Positions 9,144 to 17,523 of a stretch of 64,000 bases of DNA are shown here, in pieces. Within the stretch, counting starts at the first letter, position 1, and the number at the start of each line of letters is the position of its first letter. The DNA is from Myxococcales bacterium (lineage in GTDB: Bacteria; Myxococcota_A; Polyangia; Polyangiales; Polyangiaceae), in NCBI GenBank assembly GCA_016706225.1, contig JADJKB010000003.1, positions 496,001 to 560,000 of the forward strand, in the 5' to 3' direction. A program made the position numbers and the translations under genes. The notes beneath the pieces were generated by a model, which was given only the letters and a program-made list of their open reading frames with translations, was not told where the DNA came from and ran no database searches.

Positions 9144-10043
9144 CTACGCGAACGGCACCATCTCGTCCCAACCGCGTAGGTCGGGGTACTCGCGCCACGG
9201 ACCTTCGCACTGCTCCCGGGCGGAGCACGCCTGGCACGGGGGTCCGTGTGATTTGCCTTCGTGCACCCGCCACTCGGAGTAGTCGCGCCGACCCTCGAGA
9301 TCGCTGACCGTGGTCAACGGGATCGTCGACTCGGCGGCGAGCTCCTGCATGCCGCGGAGGAAACACAAAGGGACCGCCTCGGTGCGCAGGCTCACCCTGC
9401 GTTCGATGGCGACCAAGCGCGCCGCCCCGAGCGGGACGACCAGATCGGAGAACAGCGGCACGACCTCGTCGAACCGCTCGAACGCCGTGCCCACCGGGTG
9501 TACGAACGCCAGCTGCGCCCGTGTGACGCCGAATGACGCGAGCAGCGCCACGAGCTCCGGCAGAGTGCCGACGTTGTGCCGAGTGATCACGCTGTTGGTG
9601 AGGACCGGAAGCCCAGCACTGATCGCGTTCGTGATCCCCGTACAGGTCTCGTCGAAGCTGCCGGCCGCCCGCGTGAGGCTCTCATGCACCTCCGCGGTCG
9701 CACCGTGCAACGACGGCGCGATCTCGGTCACGCCCGCGTCGATCAACGCCTGGAGCACGCGCGGGTAAGCGAGCATGCGCCCGTTGGTCTGGAGCTGAAC
9801 CCGCGAGAACCCGAGCTTTCGTGCCACGCGAACCAGCGGCACCAGGCGTTTGTAGAGCGTCGGCTCGCCGCCGGTCAGGACGACCCCCCTGGCGTCCGGC
9901 CTGGCCAACGCCAGCTCCGCGAGCAATCGCTCGGCAGGTCGCGCCTCACACTCCGTCCGCTTGTCGCCCTGGGCGCAGAATAGACAACGGTTGTTGCAGG
10001 CGAAGCCGAGCTTCAGATCCAGACGTCGCTCACCCTGCGCCAC
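9144..10043 (-). CDS. Radical SAM protein with C-terminal Cys cluster, divergent to HxsB-like gene
   Basis: 299 residues from a GTG start. The motif CNNRCLFC (Cys at about 16, 20 and 23) binds the radical SAM 4Fe-4S cluster, and VLTGGEPTLY is the GGEP SAM-binding motif. The C-terminus has CQACSAREQCEGPW, a truncated SPASM-like auxiliary cluster motif, ending in W-x-E-M-V-P. Such enzymes commonly modify peptides. It is transcribed away from the larger SPASM enzyme across a 70-base gap, and both have a TAnnnT box just ahead of the start. Together they may form a two-enzyme peptide-maturation unit; I saw no precursor peptide. HxsC is one candidate identity, but this protein looks short for it. 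Confidence 0.8.
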   Translation of the reverse strand: MAQGERRLDLKLGFACNNRCLFCAQGDKRTECEARPAERLLAELALARPDARGVVLTGGEPTLYKRLVPLVRVARKLGFSRVQLQTNGRMLAYPRVLQALIDAGVTEIAPSLHGATAEVHESLTRAAGSFDETCTGITNAISAGLPVLTNSVITRHNVGTLPELVALLASFGVTRAQLAFVHPVGTAFERFDEVVPLFSDLVVPLGAARLVAIERRVSLRTEAVPLCFLRGMQELAAESTIPLTTVSDLEGRRDYSEWRVHEGKSHGPPCQACSAREQCEGPWREYPDLRGWDEMVPFA

Positions 10044-10050
10044 CCGCCGA

Positions 10051-10056
10051 AAGCTA
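10051..10056 (-). promoter_or_regulatory. Putative -10 box TAGCTT, leaderless start
   Basis: On the minus strand TAGCTT ends 7 bases before the GTG at 10043. It faces the box of the divergent gene across a 70-base intergenic region. Confidence 0.4.
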
Positions 10057-10100
10057 GCAAATCATGTGGCCGGGGACATGACGCCGAGCATCTCGACAGC

Positions 10101-10106
10101 TACGCT
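10101..10106 (+). promoter_or_regulatory. Putative -10 box TACGCT, leaderless start
   Basis: TACGCT ends 7 bases before the ATG at 10114, with no Shine-Dalgarno sequence between. Confidence 0.45.
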
Positions 10107-10113
10107 GTGACAG

Positions 10114-11613
10114 ATGCAGCTCCTGAAGCTCGGGATCCGCCCCAAACGACCGGGCAAGCTGATGCCAGTGCGCCACCGCAGCGTGGGCGGTGAAGTGCTC
10201 CTGACCACCGCCTTCGGCGATTGGGTGTTCGTGAGTGAAGCCGAACGAGACCAGTTGTTCCGCGGTGAGCTCAGCGAAGGCTCGGCCCTCGAAGCCCGCC
10301 TGCGCGAGCGGGGTTTCCTCGCCGACCACGTGGACCCTGCCACCCTCGCTGCGCGCATGCGGCGCAAGAAGGCGTTCCTGCGCTACGGCCCGAATCTTCA
10401 CGTGCTGGTGGTGACCCTGCGCTGCAACGAGACGTGTGTGTATTGCCACGCCAGCCGCGCTGCCATGGACCGCGTCGACACCGACATGTCGCGCGAGACG
10501 GCAGAGAAATGCGTGGACCTGGCCCTGCGCTCGACGGCGCCGCGCATCACCATCGAATTCCAGGGCGGTGAACCCCTCGCCAACTTCCCGGTGGTCGAAC
10601 ACGCCATCGAGTATGCGCTCGCAAAGAACCGCGCCTACGGCAAGGAGCTCGAGTTCACGATGGTCTCGAACCTCTCGCTGATGACCGACGAGCGGCTCGA
10701 CTACCTGGTGGGCAAGAAGGTCCAGATCTGCACCAGCATCGACGGCCCGCCGACCCTGCACGACAAACAGCGGGTCCTGGCCGGAGGCAGCGCGTTTGCC
10801 CAAGCCTCGGGCTGGATCCGCAAGCTCAACCAGCGCTATGGAGACATGGGACTCGACCCGACGCTCTACCACGTCGAGGCGCTGATCACGGTGACGCGGG
10901 CGGCGCTGGACTATCCCCGGGAGATCGTCGACACCTACCTCGAGCTCGGCTGTCGCGCGCTCTTCATGCGTCCCCTCGATCCCTTCGGCTTCGCCAGCGA
11001 GACCGGGCACAAGATCGAGTACGAGCGCCGCAGCTACCTCGATTTCTACCGCGAGGCGGTCGACTACATGCTGGAGAAGAACGCCGCGGGCGCCGAGATC
11101 CTCGAGCGCTACGCCGCCATCTTCTTGACGAAGATCCTGACGGAGGACGACCCGAACTTCCTCGATATTCGCTCACCCTGCGGCGCCGGCATCGGGCAGC
11201 TCGCATACAACTACGACGGCCGCATGTTCACCTGCGACGAGGGGCGCATGCTGCACGAGATGGGGGACGACCTGTTTCGACTCGGCCACGTCGACGAGAC
11301 GAAGTACCGCGAGCTCATGACTCACGAGACGGTGCGCTCGATCATGGCGGCGTCCAACCTCGACACCCAACCGGACTGCGTCAGCTGCACCTACGCGGCG
11401 TACTGTGGCATCTGTCCGGTGCACAACTACGAGACTCAGGGCTCGCTGCACGGGCGCATGCGCGAGAGTGATTGGTGCGCCGTTCACAAGGGCATCCAGG
11501 ACTACCTCTTCGACAAACTGAGGCAGAACGACCCGGCAGTGGTCTCGACCCTCGAGCGCTGGACTACGTCGCGAGAGCGATCCCATTTCCTCCAGCAGTG
11601 CGCGGTGAGCTGA
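10114..11613 (+). CDS. HxsB-like SPASM radical SAM peptide maturase
   Basis: 499 residues. The N-terminal ~100 residues resemble the leader-recognition region of HxsB (GGEVLLTTAFGDWVFVSEAE, then LRERGFLADH). The radical SAM motif CNETCVYC follows, with FQGGEPLANF as the SAM motif. The SPASM domain has CGAGIGQLAYNYDGRMFTCD, then CVSCTYAAYCGICPVH and a last Cys in ESDWCAV. HxsB belongs to the His-Xaa-Ser repeat system, where it works with HxsC on peptides carrying His-X-Ser repeats alongside HxsD. Here only one other radical SAM gene is adjacent. No HxsA-like repeat peptide or HxsD is visible nearby, so the substrate may lie elsewhere. Confidence 0.82.
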   Translation: MQLLKLGIRPKRPGKLMPVRHRSVGGEVLLTTAFGDWVFVSEAERDQLFRGELSEGSALEARLRERGFLADHVDPATLAARMRRKKAFLRYGPNLHVLVVTLRCNETCVYCHASRAAMDRVDTDMSRETAEKCVDLALRSTAPRITIEFQGGEPLANFPVVEHAIEYALAKNRAYGKELEFTMVSNLSLMTDERLDYLVGKKVQICTSIDGPPTLHDKQRVLAGGSAFAQASGWIRKLNQRYGDMGLDPTLYHVEALITVTRAALDYPREIVDTYLELGCRALFMRPLDPFGFASETGHKIEYERRSYLDFYREAVDYMLEKNAAGAEILERYAAIFLTKILTEDDPNFLDIRSPCGAGIGQLAYNYDGRMFTCDEGRMLHEMGDDLFRLGHVDETKYRELMTHETVRSIMAASNLDTQPDCVSCTYAAYCGICPVHNYETQGSLHGRMRESDWCAVHKGIQDYLFDKLRQNDPAVVSTLERWTTSRERSHFLQQCAVS

Positions 11614-11812
11614 GCGCCAGGACGCGCATCCCAGCCGGACCCGGGCTGAGTCGGCGAGGCGAGCGCCCAGGCTGAAAATCGGGCGAGCCCGCCCGCCCCT
11701 GGCACTGGCCGGGTGCGCAGGGCGCACAGTTCTCTGTTGATCGAAACGGCCCCATGCCGTAAGAGCCCCCGCCAAGCGGGCGGGACAAACCCAAGAAATT
11801 GTTGGAGTAGCC

Positions 11813-12379
11813 ATGGCGAGTCAGCGAACGCTCTGCATCATCAAGCCGGACGCCGTCGAGAAGCGGGTCCAGGGGCACATCGTCCAGCGTCTGCTCGACG
11901 AGGGCTTCAAGGTCGTCGCCCTGCGGCAGACCCACCTGAGCCGCGGCCAGGCCGAGGGGTTCTACGCGGTCCACCGCGAGCGGCCGTTCTTCGACGAGCT
12001 GTGCACCTTCATGACCCGGGGTCCCGTGGTCGTCGTCGCCCTCGAGCGGGACAACGCCGTGCAACACTATCGTGACGTCATCGGCGCGACGGATCCAGCG
12101 AAGGCTGCCGCGGGCACCGTGCGCAAGCTCTACGGCTCGAACGTTGGCGAAAACGCGGTCCATGGGTCCGACTCCGAGGAGAACGGTCTCAAGGAGTGCG
12201 GTTACTTTTCCCTGGCCACGACTTGCTCTGAGCCCAACACTTCCGCCCAATGGCGAGTGGTAGGCCCGAGGACGGCGCGCAAGACGAAGCAGCGCAGCTG
12301 GAAGCAGCGCGCGGGCGTCTGCGCGATGCCATGGGCAGCGTGCGCAACCTGTCGCAGCTGCTGCAGAGCGTGCGCGTAG
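11813..12379 (+). CDS. ndk: Nucleoside diphosphate kinase, frameshifted near its C-terminus
   Basis: As written the frame gives 188 residues; the family has ~140. Residues 1-132 are a normal NDK (TLCIIKPDAVEKR at the start, catalytic His at about 117 in NAVHGSDSEEN). The enzyme moves the gamma phosphate of NTPs to NDPs through phosphohistidine. After GYF the sequence turns into Arg/Cys-rich residues that are a shadow of the next gene. Adding one T to the run at 12206-12209 restores GYFFPGHDLL and a stop at 12229-12231, matching the usual length and leaving 18 bases before the next ATG. The functional gene is therefore probably 11813-12231. A ttggag ribosome site precedes the ATG. Confidence 0.9.
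   Translation: MASQRTLCIIKPDAVEKRVQGHIVQRLLDEGFKVVALRQTHLSRGQAEGFYAVHRERPFFDELCTFMTRGPVVVVALERDNAVQHYRDVIGATDPAKAAAGTVRKLYGSNVGENAVHGSDSEENGLKECGYFSLATTCSEPNTSAQWRVVGPRTARKTKQRSWKQRAGVCAMPWAACATCRSCCRACA
12206..12209 (+). other. Probable single-base deletion in the T run of ndk
   Basis: The run TTTT follows the codons for GGY. With five T the frame reads FFPGHDLL then TGA at 12229-12231. With four it runs 130 bases into the next gene. A homopolymer sequencing or assembly error is the simplest cause; a real mutation or recoding site cannot be excluded. Confidence 0.7.
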
Positions 12380-13068
12380 GCCCGCGAGCCATCGAGAGTG
12401 TGCTCCCGGACGTGCACGCCTCGTGCGAGGTCATCAACGCCAGCACGCGCAGCCTGATCGAGACGATTGCCGCTCGGCTGCCCGACCGCGGCGCAACGGA
12501 CGAGCTCCTGGCGTTCATGGTGCCCCGTGCCACCGAGCTCGAGCGTGAGCTCTCCTCGGCAATTGGAAAATCGATCAACGCAAAGCTGCGGCTCGGGCTC
12601 GAGCGGGCCGTCCTTCGATTATCCGGTGAGCTCGATGCCGGACGCTCGTTGCTCGACACCTTGAACGAAGCAGTCCAAGGCGGTCTGTTGCGAGCGGGCC
12701 TCGGCTCGCTGCTCGAGGGGTCGAGACAAACTCGCGGCGACGAAGGCCGGGTCGAGGTCCGTGTCCCTTCCAGGCTCGAGTCCGAGGTGCTGGTCAATCC
12801 CCGCCTGTTCGTCGTGCTCTTGGGCTTCGGCGCGGGATTGGTCCAGGGCGCGAGCGGCGCTGCCGCAGGCATGACGGTGGAGGCCGCGGGAAACAGCCGG
12901 ACGTTGACCGTGATGCGGACGACCGCCGCGGGCCCGACCGTGTCTCTGCCGACTCTTCCGCTGATCGCGCCCACCCTGGCCTGCGCCCGAGCGGCCGCGC
13001 GCGCCTCCCGCGCCGAGCTCGCGTGGGACGAAGCGGCCGCGCGCTTCACGCTCTCCCTCAGTGCTTGA
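12250..13068 (+). CDS. Hypothetical protein, helical N-terminus
   Basis: 272 residues, no family recognised. The first ~150 residues are rich in predicted helix with heptad-like spacing (LRDAMGSVRNLSQLLQSV, then LIETIAARL and ERELSSAIGKSINAK). This suggests a four-helix bundle or dimerisation module. The C-terminal part is beta-rich (VEVRVPSRLESEVLVNPR, MTVEAAGNSRTLTVM). A two-part layout of this type is seen in degenerate histidine-kinase or ChpT-like proteins, but no phospho-His motif or ATP site is visible. It starts 18 bases after the restored ndk stop, so it is likely cotranscribed. It has no signal peptide and is presumably cytoplasmic. Confidence 0.6.
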   Translation: MASGRPEDGAQDEAAQLEAARGRLRDAMGSVRNLSQLLQSVRVGPRAIESVLPDVHASCEVINASTRSLIETIAARLPDRGATDELLAFMVPRATELERELSSAIGKSINAKLRLGLERAVLRLSGELDAGRSLLDTLNEAVQGGLLRAGLGSLLEGSRQTRGDEGRVEVRVPSRLESEVLVNPRLFVVLLGFGAGLVQGASGAAAGMTVEAAGNSRTLTVMRTTAAGPTVSLPTLPLIAPTLACARAAARASRAELAWDEAAARFTLSLSA

Positions 13069-13134
13069 AGCGACCTGCGCGAGTTTACGGATTTCGTTCT
13101 AGCCGCGAGTAAATCGCGCTATGTCCTCGTTTCC

Positions 13135-13959
13135 GTGGAAGCTTCAGAAGTACGAACGCTGGTCGAGGCCGCCTTCGAGGATCGAGAGCTGCTCAGCCAG
13201 CCGCGCCACCGGGCCGCAGTGCACGAGGCCGTCGCGCTGCTCGACAGTGGCAAGATCCGCGTGGCGACCCAGCGCGCCGTAGGCGACTGGGAGACCCACG
13301 CTTGGGTCAAACAAGCCGTGCTGCTCTACTTCTCGGTGTCAGAGATGCGGCGCCTGCAAGCCGGCCCCATCGAGTTCTTCGACAAGATCCCGCTCAAGCG
13401 CGGGCTCGAAGCCGCCGGTGTTCGAGTCGTCCCGCCAGGCACGGTTCGCTACGGCGCCTTCGTCGAGGCCGGCGCCATCATCATGCCGGGCTACGTGAAC
13501 ATCGGTGCGTGGGTGGGTGCCGGGACAATGGTCGACACCTGGGCGACGGTCGGGTCGTGCGCGCAGATCGGCAAGAACTGTCACCTCTCGGGCGGGGTCG
13601 GCATTGGTGGCGTGCTCGAACCGCCGGGTGCGCAGCCCGTCATCGTCGAGGACGGCTGTTTCGTCGGCTCGCGCGCCATCATCGTCGAGGGGGTGCTGGT
13701 CGAGAGCGAGGCCGTGATCGGCGCTGGTGTGACGCTCACTGCTTCGACGGCCATCCTGGACGTCACCGGGGCCGAGCCGGTCGAGCACCGCGGCCGAGTC
13801 CCGGCCCGCAGCGTGGTGATCCCGGGGATGCGCCCGAAGAAGTTCCCGGCCGGAGAGTACATGGTCCCCTGCGCGCTGATCATCGGAGAGCGCAAGGCCA
13901 GCACGGACAAAAAGACCAGCTTGAACAGCGCTCTCCGAGAGTTCAACGTTCCGGTGTAA
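13135..13959 (+). CDS. dapD: 2,3,4,5-tetrahydropyridine-2,6-dicarboxylate N-succinyltransferase
   Basis: 274 residues, matching E. coli DapD. It transfers succinyl from succinyl-CoA to tetrahydrodipicolinate in the succinylase branch of lysine and meso-diaminopimelate synthesis. The left-handed beta-helix is visible as hexapeptide repeats (MPGYVNIGAWVGAGTMVDTW, then GSCAQIGKN). The N-terminal domain and the tail (KTSLNSALREF) are family-typical. The GTG start gives MEASEVRTLVEAAFEDREL; the ATG at 13121 is out of frame. The stop TAA overlaps the ATG of dapE, so the two are translationally coupled. Confidence 0.95.
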   Translation: MEASEVRTLVEAAFEDRELLSQPRHRAAVHEAVALLDSGKIRVATQRAVGDWETHAWVKQAVLLYFSVSEMRRLQAGPIEFFDKIPLKRGLEAAGVRVVPPGTVRYGAFVEAGAIIMPGYVNIGAWVGAGTMVDTWATVGSCAQIGKNCHLSGGVGIGGVLEPPGAQPVIVEDGCFVGSRAIIVEGVLVESEAVIGAGVTLTASTAILDVTGAEPVEHRGRVPARSVVIPGMRPKKFPAGEYMVPCALIIGERKASTDKKTSLNSALREFNVPV

Positions 13960-15020
13960 TGCAGCTCGAAGACACGCTGCTGTGGCTGTGCGAGATCCCG
14001 TCGCTCATCGGCGAGGAGCGCCTCTTGTGCGACACGCTGGCGGAGCGGCTGTCGAAGCTCGAGCTTGGGGCACCGATTCGACGCTTCGGCGACTCACTCG
14101 TCGTGCCGCTGACGCGCGGCACGGGTGGGCCGAGGGTGGCGTTGGTCGGTCACCTCGACGTGGTGCCGACCGAGCACGACCGACCACCCCGCATCGAGGG
14201 GGAGCGTCTCTACGGGCCCGGCGCGGCCGACATGAAGAGCGGCCTCACGCTGATGCTCGACCTCGCGGAACGCGCCGAGCGACCCGGAGTCGATCTCACG
14301 CTCGTGTTCTACGCGCGCGAAGAGGGACCGTACGCGGAGAACGAGCTGGGAGTGGTCTTGGCCGAGGACCCCGAGCTCGCTCAGGTCGAGTTCGCCATCG
14401 CCCTCGAACCGAGCGACAACAAACTGCAGCTCGGCTGCAGCGGCTCGGTGCACGCCAGGGCGCACTTCCGGGGGAAGACCGCCCACTCCGCGCGCCCCTG
14501 GCAGGGTGAGAACGCCATTCACAAGGCCGCCGCGCTGCTCACGCGCCTGTCCGCGCTCGAGCCTCAGCGTGTGCTCATCGACGGGCTCGAGTGGTCCCAT
14601 GTCACGAGCGCCACGATGGCCAGCGGAGGTCGCGGCCGCAACGTGATCCCCGATCGTTTCGAGCTGAACCTGAATCGGCGTTTCGGTCCCGATCGCGGGC
14701 TCGAACAGGTTCAGGATGAGATGCTGGAGCTCGTCGCGGGAGAGGCCGAGCTCGAGTTCATCGATCTCTCGCCCGCCGCGCCGCCGAATCGCCATCACCC
14801 GCTGGTCGAGGCGTTGGCCGTCAGCGGGGTGGCCGCCATCGAACCCAAACAGGCGTGGACCGACGTCGCGCGGTTCGCTCAGATCGGCGTGCCCGCGGTG
14901 AATTTCGGCCCGGGTACCCAGGCGCAGGCGCACCAGAAGAACGAGTGGACGCTGATTTCGGGACTGGCGGAGGGTCAGCGCATCCTGTCGAGCTGGCTCT
15001 CGCGCATCGAGGCACGATGA
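13959..15020 (+). CDS. dapE: Succinyl-diaminopimelate desuccinylase (M20 family)
   Basis: 353 residues. A di-zinc M20 metallohydrolase that removes succinate from N-succinyl-L,L-diaminopimelate, the next step after DapD and aminotransfer. Metal and catalytic motifs are LVGHLDVVP, GPGAADMKSG and FYAREEGPY, whose first Glu of EE is the general base. The central lid domain contains CSGSVHARAHFRGKTAHSAR. The ATG overlaps the dapD stop and the stop overlaps the fdhD start (ATGA). It is shorter than E. coli DapE (~375) and resembles the actinobacterial-type desuccinylases. The operon context makes the assignment firm. Confidence 0.93.
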   Translation: MQLEDTLLWLCEIPSLIGEERLLCDTLAERLSKLELGAPIRRFGDSLVVPLTRGTGGPRVALVGHLDVVPTEHDRPPRIEGERLYGPGAADMKSGLTLMLDLAERAERPGVDLTLVFYAREEGPYAENELGVVLAEDPELAQVEFAIALEPSDNKLQLGCSGSVHARAHFRGKTAHSARPWQGENAIHKAAALLTRLSALEPQRVLIDGLEWSHVTSATMASGGRGRNVIPDRFELNLNRRFGPDRGLEQVQDEMLELVAGEAELEFIDLSPAAPPNRHHPLVEALAVSGVAAIEPKQAWTDVARFAQIGVPAVNFGPGTQAQAHQKNEWTLISGLAEGQRILSSWLSRIEAR

Positions 15021-15844
15021 ACGACAAGGCGAGCCGACAGCGCTCGACCTTGCGCTACCTCGCGGACGGCACCGAGCGGACCATCGCCGATGCGGTGGTG
15101 GTGGAAGAACCCCTCGAGATCCGCATCGCCGGGGACACGCTGGCCATCACCATGCGCACGCCCGGCCACGATAGAGAGCTGGCCGCAGGCCTTCTGCTCT
15201 CGGAGGGCATCATCGGCTCGGCCGCAGATCTCGGCGGCCTGGGTCACTGTGGGCGCCCCGGAGACGAGGGCTACGGCAACACCCTCGAGGTGACTCCGGC
15301 ACCGGGCAACGTGATCGACGTCGAACGGCTCGCCCTCGCACGGCGCGGCAGTCTCGTGAGCACGAGCTGCGGGGTCTGTGGTCGGCGCAGCATCGACGAC
15401 CTGATCGGAGAGCGCTTGCCGCTGGCTGACGAGGTGCGCGTGCGTCGCGCCGTCATCCAGACCCTAACGGCGAGCCTGCGCGCCGAGCAGCCGGTGTTTT
15501 CCAAGACCGGTGGGCTTCACGCGGCGGGCGCGGCAGATCTCGAGGGCAAGCTCAGCGTGGTACGAGAAGACGTCGGTCGCCACAACGCGGTGGACAAGGT
15601 CATCGGACGCCTGCTGCTCGACGGCGCCCTGCCGGCCCAGGAAAAGCTCTTGATCGTCTCGGGGCGGACCAGCTTCGAGATCGTGCAGAAGGCGTTCGTC
15701 TCGGGTTTCCCGGTCGTCGTCGCGGTGTCCGCGCCCACCTCCCTCGCCATCGACACAGCGATTCGCGCGGGCATGACCCTGATCGGATTTTCCAGGGACG
15801 GCGCGTTCAACGTCTACGCCGGCAGTCAGCGGCTGGAAGACTGA
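15017..15844 (+). CDS. fdhD: Formate dehydrogenase accessory sulfurtransferase FdhD
   Basis: 275 residues. FdhD passes sulfur from the cysteine desulfurase IscS to the bis-MGD cofactor of formate dehydrogenase. The conserved sulfur-carrying CxxC is present as STSCGVCGRRS, Cys118 and Cys121. Other family motifs are RTPGHDRELAAGLLLSEGI, FSKTGGLHAAG, VREDVGRHNAVDKVIG and SGRTSFEIVQKA. The ATG overlaps the dapE stop by four bases. No molybdoenzyme or molybdopterin gene is in the window, so the partner formate dehydrogenase lies elsewhere; the coupling to lysine synthesis genes is unusual. Confidence 0.95.
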   Translation: MNDKASRQRSTLRYLADGTERTIADAVVVEEPLEIRIAGDTLAITMRTPGHDRELAAGLLLSEGIIGSAADLGGLGHCGRPGDEGYGNTLEVTPAPGNVIDVERLALARRGSLVSTSCGVCGRRSIDDLIGERLPLADEVRVRRAVIQTLTASLRAEQPVFSKTGGLHAAGAADLEGKLSVVREDVGRHNAVDKVIGRLLLDGALPAQEKLLIVSGRTSFEIVQKAFVSGFPVVVAVSAPTSLAIDTAIRAGMTLIGFSRDGAFNVYAGSQRLED

Positions 15845-15889
15845 CGCGCGCCGTAGAGCGCTGAGAGCCGGCGGCGACTCGAAGGATGC

Positions 15890-15895
15890 TACTCT
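15890..15895 (+). promoter_or_regulatory. Putative -10 box TACTCT, leaderless start
   Basis: TACTCT ends 7 bases before the ATG at 15903. It has no ribosome binding site. Confidence 0.45.
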
Positions 15896-15902
15896 GCTCG
15901 GC

Positions 15903-17393
15903 ATGCGTGTGTGGTTCTCCGGCCTCGTGTGCGCGAGCCTCGGGCTCGCGATCGCTTGCGGTGATTCCGACTCCGGGGGCGGCGACGGAGGCACATCCGG
16001 GACGGGTGGAGGCACCGGCTCGAGCGGTGGCACCGGCTCGAGCGGCGGAACTTCCGGCGCCGGCGGCGGGGGCGGCGCGGGCCTCGCAAGCGGCGGGTCG
16101 AGCGGAGACGCGGGCGGTGATGCGCCGATCTGTCCGGCAGCACCCGTGGAGCACAGCTTCACGGCCCTTGGACCGAAGGAGAATCTGCTCAATCCCGCGC
16201 GCGGATTCCACGACTTCATCGACCTCGGCTCCACCGACGATTTCCTGAACGTGCGTAAATCCGGGCGCACCCTGGCCTATGCCGGGGTCTCCCTGATCGA
16301 CTACGTCGACGCGGCGCTGCCCGCCTCGTTCGTCGCGGCTTTGAGCGCGGGTCTGGATCGAGTGCGCGCGGCTCGCATCAAGGTGGTGCTGCGCTTTGTG
16401 TATCGCGAGGAGTTCACCGATCCGAACGACGCCAAGCTGTCGCGCATCCTCGAGCACATCCAGACACTGGCGCCACTGATCCAGAAACACGCCGACGTGG
16501 TCATGCTGCTCGAGGCCGGCTTCATCGGCCCCTGGGGAGAGTGGCACTCGAGCACCAATGGGCTCGACACCAACCTCGGCGCCAAGAAATCCGTGCTCGA
16601 CGCGCTGCTCGCGGTCGTGCCGCAAGAGATGCCGGTGCTCGTCCGGCGCTGGAGCTTCAAACAAGAGTACGCCGGGGGGCCCGCCACCGAAGCGCAGGCG
16701 TTCGGCCCCACCGCGGTGGCTCGGGTCGGGCACCACAACGACTGTTTCCTGTCGAGCGCCGACGATGTCGGCACCTACCCGACCGGAAAGATGGACGCGT
16801 GGAAGGCGCTGATCGCCGAGGACACCCGCTTCGTGCCCGCGGGCGGCGAGACCTGCGCCGACTACCCAGCTCGCACGACCTGCGCGGTCGCCGTGCCGGA
16901 AATGGCGCAACTGCACTGGTCGTTCCTCAACGCCGTGTACCACCCGGGCGCGCTCGCTCGGTTCAAGAACGAGGGCTGTTACGACGAGATCGCCGCCCGC
17001 CTCGGTTATCGGTTGGTGCTCGAACAGGCGACGTTCCCCGAGCAGGCCCAGCCCGGCTGTGGACTCTCCCTTTCATTGAAGCTTCGGAACGACGGCTTCG
17101 CCCCGCCCTACTCTGCGAAGGAGCTCGTGTTCGTGCTCGATGGGCCGACACACTTCGAGGCAGCGCTGCCGAGCGAGCCCCGACGCTGGGAGCCCGGCGC
17201 GCACAGCCTCGACACCAGTGTGTCCCTGCCGGCGAACCTGCCCGCCGGTAGTTATCAGGTCGCGTTGTGGTTGCCCGACCCGTCGGCTTCGCTGCGCGCT
17301 ATCCCCGAGTACGCGGTCCAGTTCGCGAACACCGCGGGCTGGGACGCAAAGACCGGGTTGAACGTGCTCGGCTCACTCACGGTCGGCCCCTGA
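15903..17393 (+). CDS. DUF4874/DUF4832 lipoprotein, glycosidase-like fold
   Basis: 496 residues. The signal peptide MRVWFSGLVCASLGLAIAC ends in a lipobox, followed by a Gly/Ser/Thr tether to about residue 75. The N-terminal domain has ENLLNPARGFHDF, VVLRFVYREEF and LLEAGFIGPWGEWHSS, the signature of DUF4874, a TIM-barrel family thought to act on glycans. The C-terminal part (HWSFLNAVYHPG, then GYRLVLEQATFP) is DUF4832 with a beta-sandwich end. It is probably an outer-membrane-anchored carbohydrate-active or binding protein; the substrate is unknown. Stand-alone transcription is likely. Confidence 0.85.
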   Translation: MRVWFSGLVCASLGLAIACGDSDSGGGDGGTSGTGGGTGSSGGTGSSGGTSGAGGGGGAGLASGGSSGDAGGDAPICPAAPVEHSFTALGPKENLLNPARGFHDFIDLGSTDDFLNVRKSGRTLAYAGVSLIDYVDAALPASFVAALSAGLDRVRAARIKVVLRFVYREEFTDPNDAKLSRILEHIQTLAPLIQKHADVVMLLEAGFIGPWGEWHSSTNGLDTNLGAKKSVLDALLAVVPQEMPVLVRRWSFKQEYAGGPATEAQAFGPTAVARVGHHNDCFLSSADDVGTYPTGKMDAWKALIAEDTRFVPAGGETCADYPARTTCAVAVPEMAQLHWSFLNAVYHPGALARFKNEGCYDEIAARLGYRLVLEQATFPEQAQPGCGLSLSLKLRNDGFAPPYSAKELVFVLDGPTHFEAALPSEPRRWEPGAHSLDTSVSLPANLPAGSYQVALWLPDPSASLRAIPEYAVQFANTAGWDAKTGLNVLGSLTVGP

Positions 17394-17469
17394 CGGGTCG
17401 ACCCGAGTGCGGCCCGTCCGGGCAGAGGGAAGGCGTGCCTGGCCGCCCGTCAGGCGGGGGTGTAAGGCT

Positions 17470-17490
17470 GGGGCGGGAGCCCCGTTCTTT
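17470..17490 (+). terminator. Possible weak terminator hairpin
   Basis: GGGGC-GGGA-GCCCC (17470-17483) is followed by GTTCTTT. The stem is short and the T-tract imperfect. It lies between the DUF4832 gene and the next gene. Confidence 0.3.
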
Positions 17491-17523
17491 CTGGCGTCGG
17501 TAGCGAAAAGCGGGAGACGACAA

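Noticed and set aside
11614..11812. His-Xaa-Ser precursor peptide after the HxsB-like gene
   Set aside because: I read all frames of this 199-base gap and found no peptide with repeated His-X-Ser. A weak hairpin near 11768-11780 is too short to call.
12232..12379. C-terminal extension of NDK as a real domain
   Set aside because: It overlaps the next gene by 130 bases, is Arg/Cys/Trp-rich, and disappears when one T is restored.
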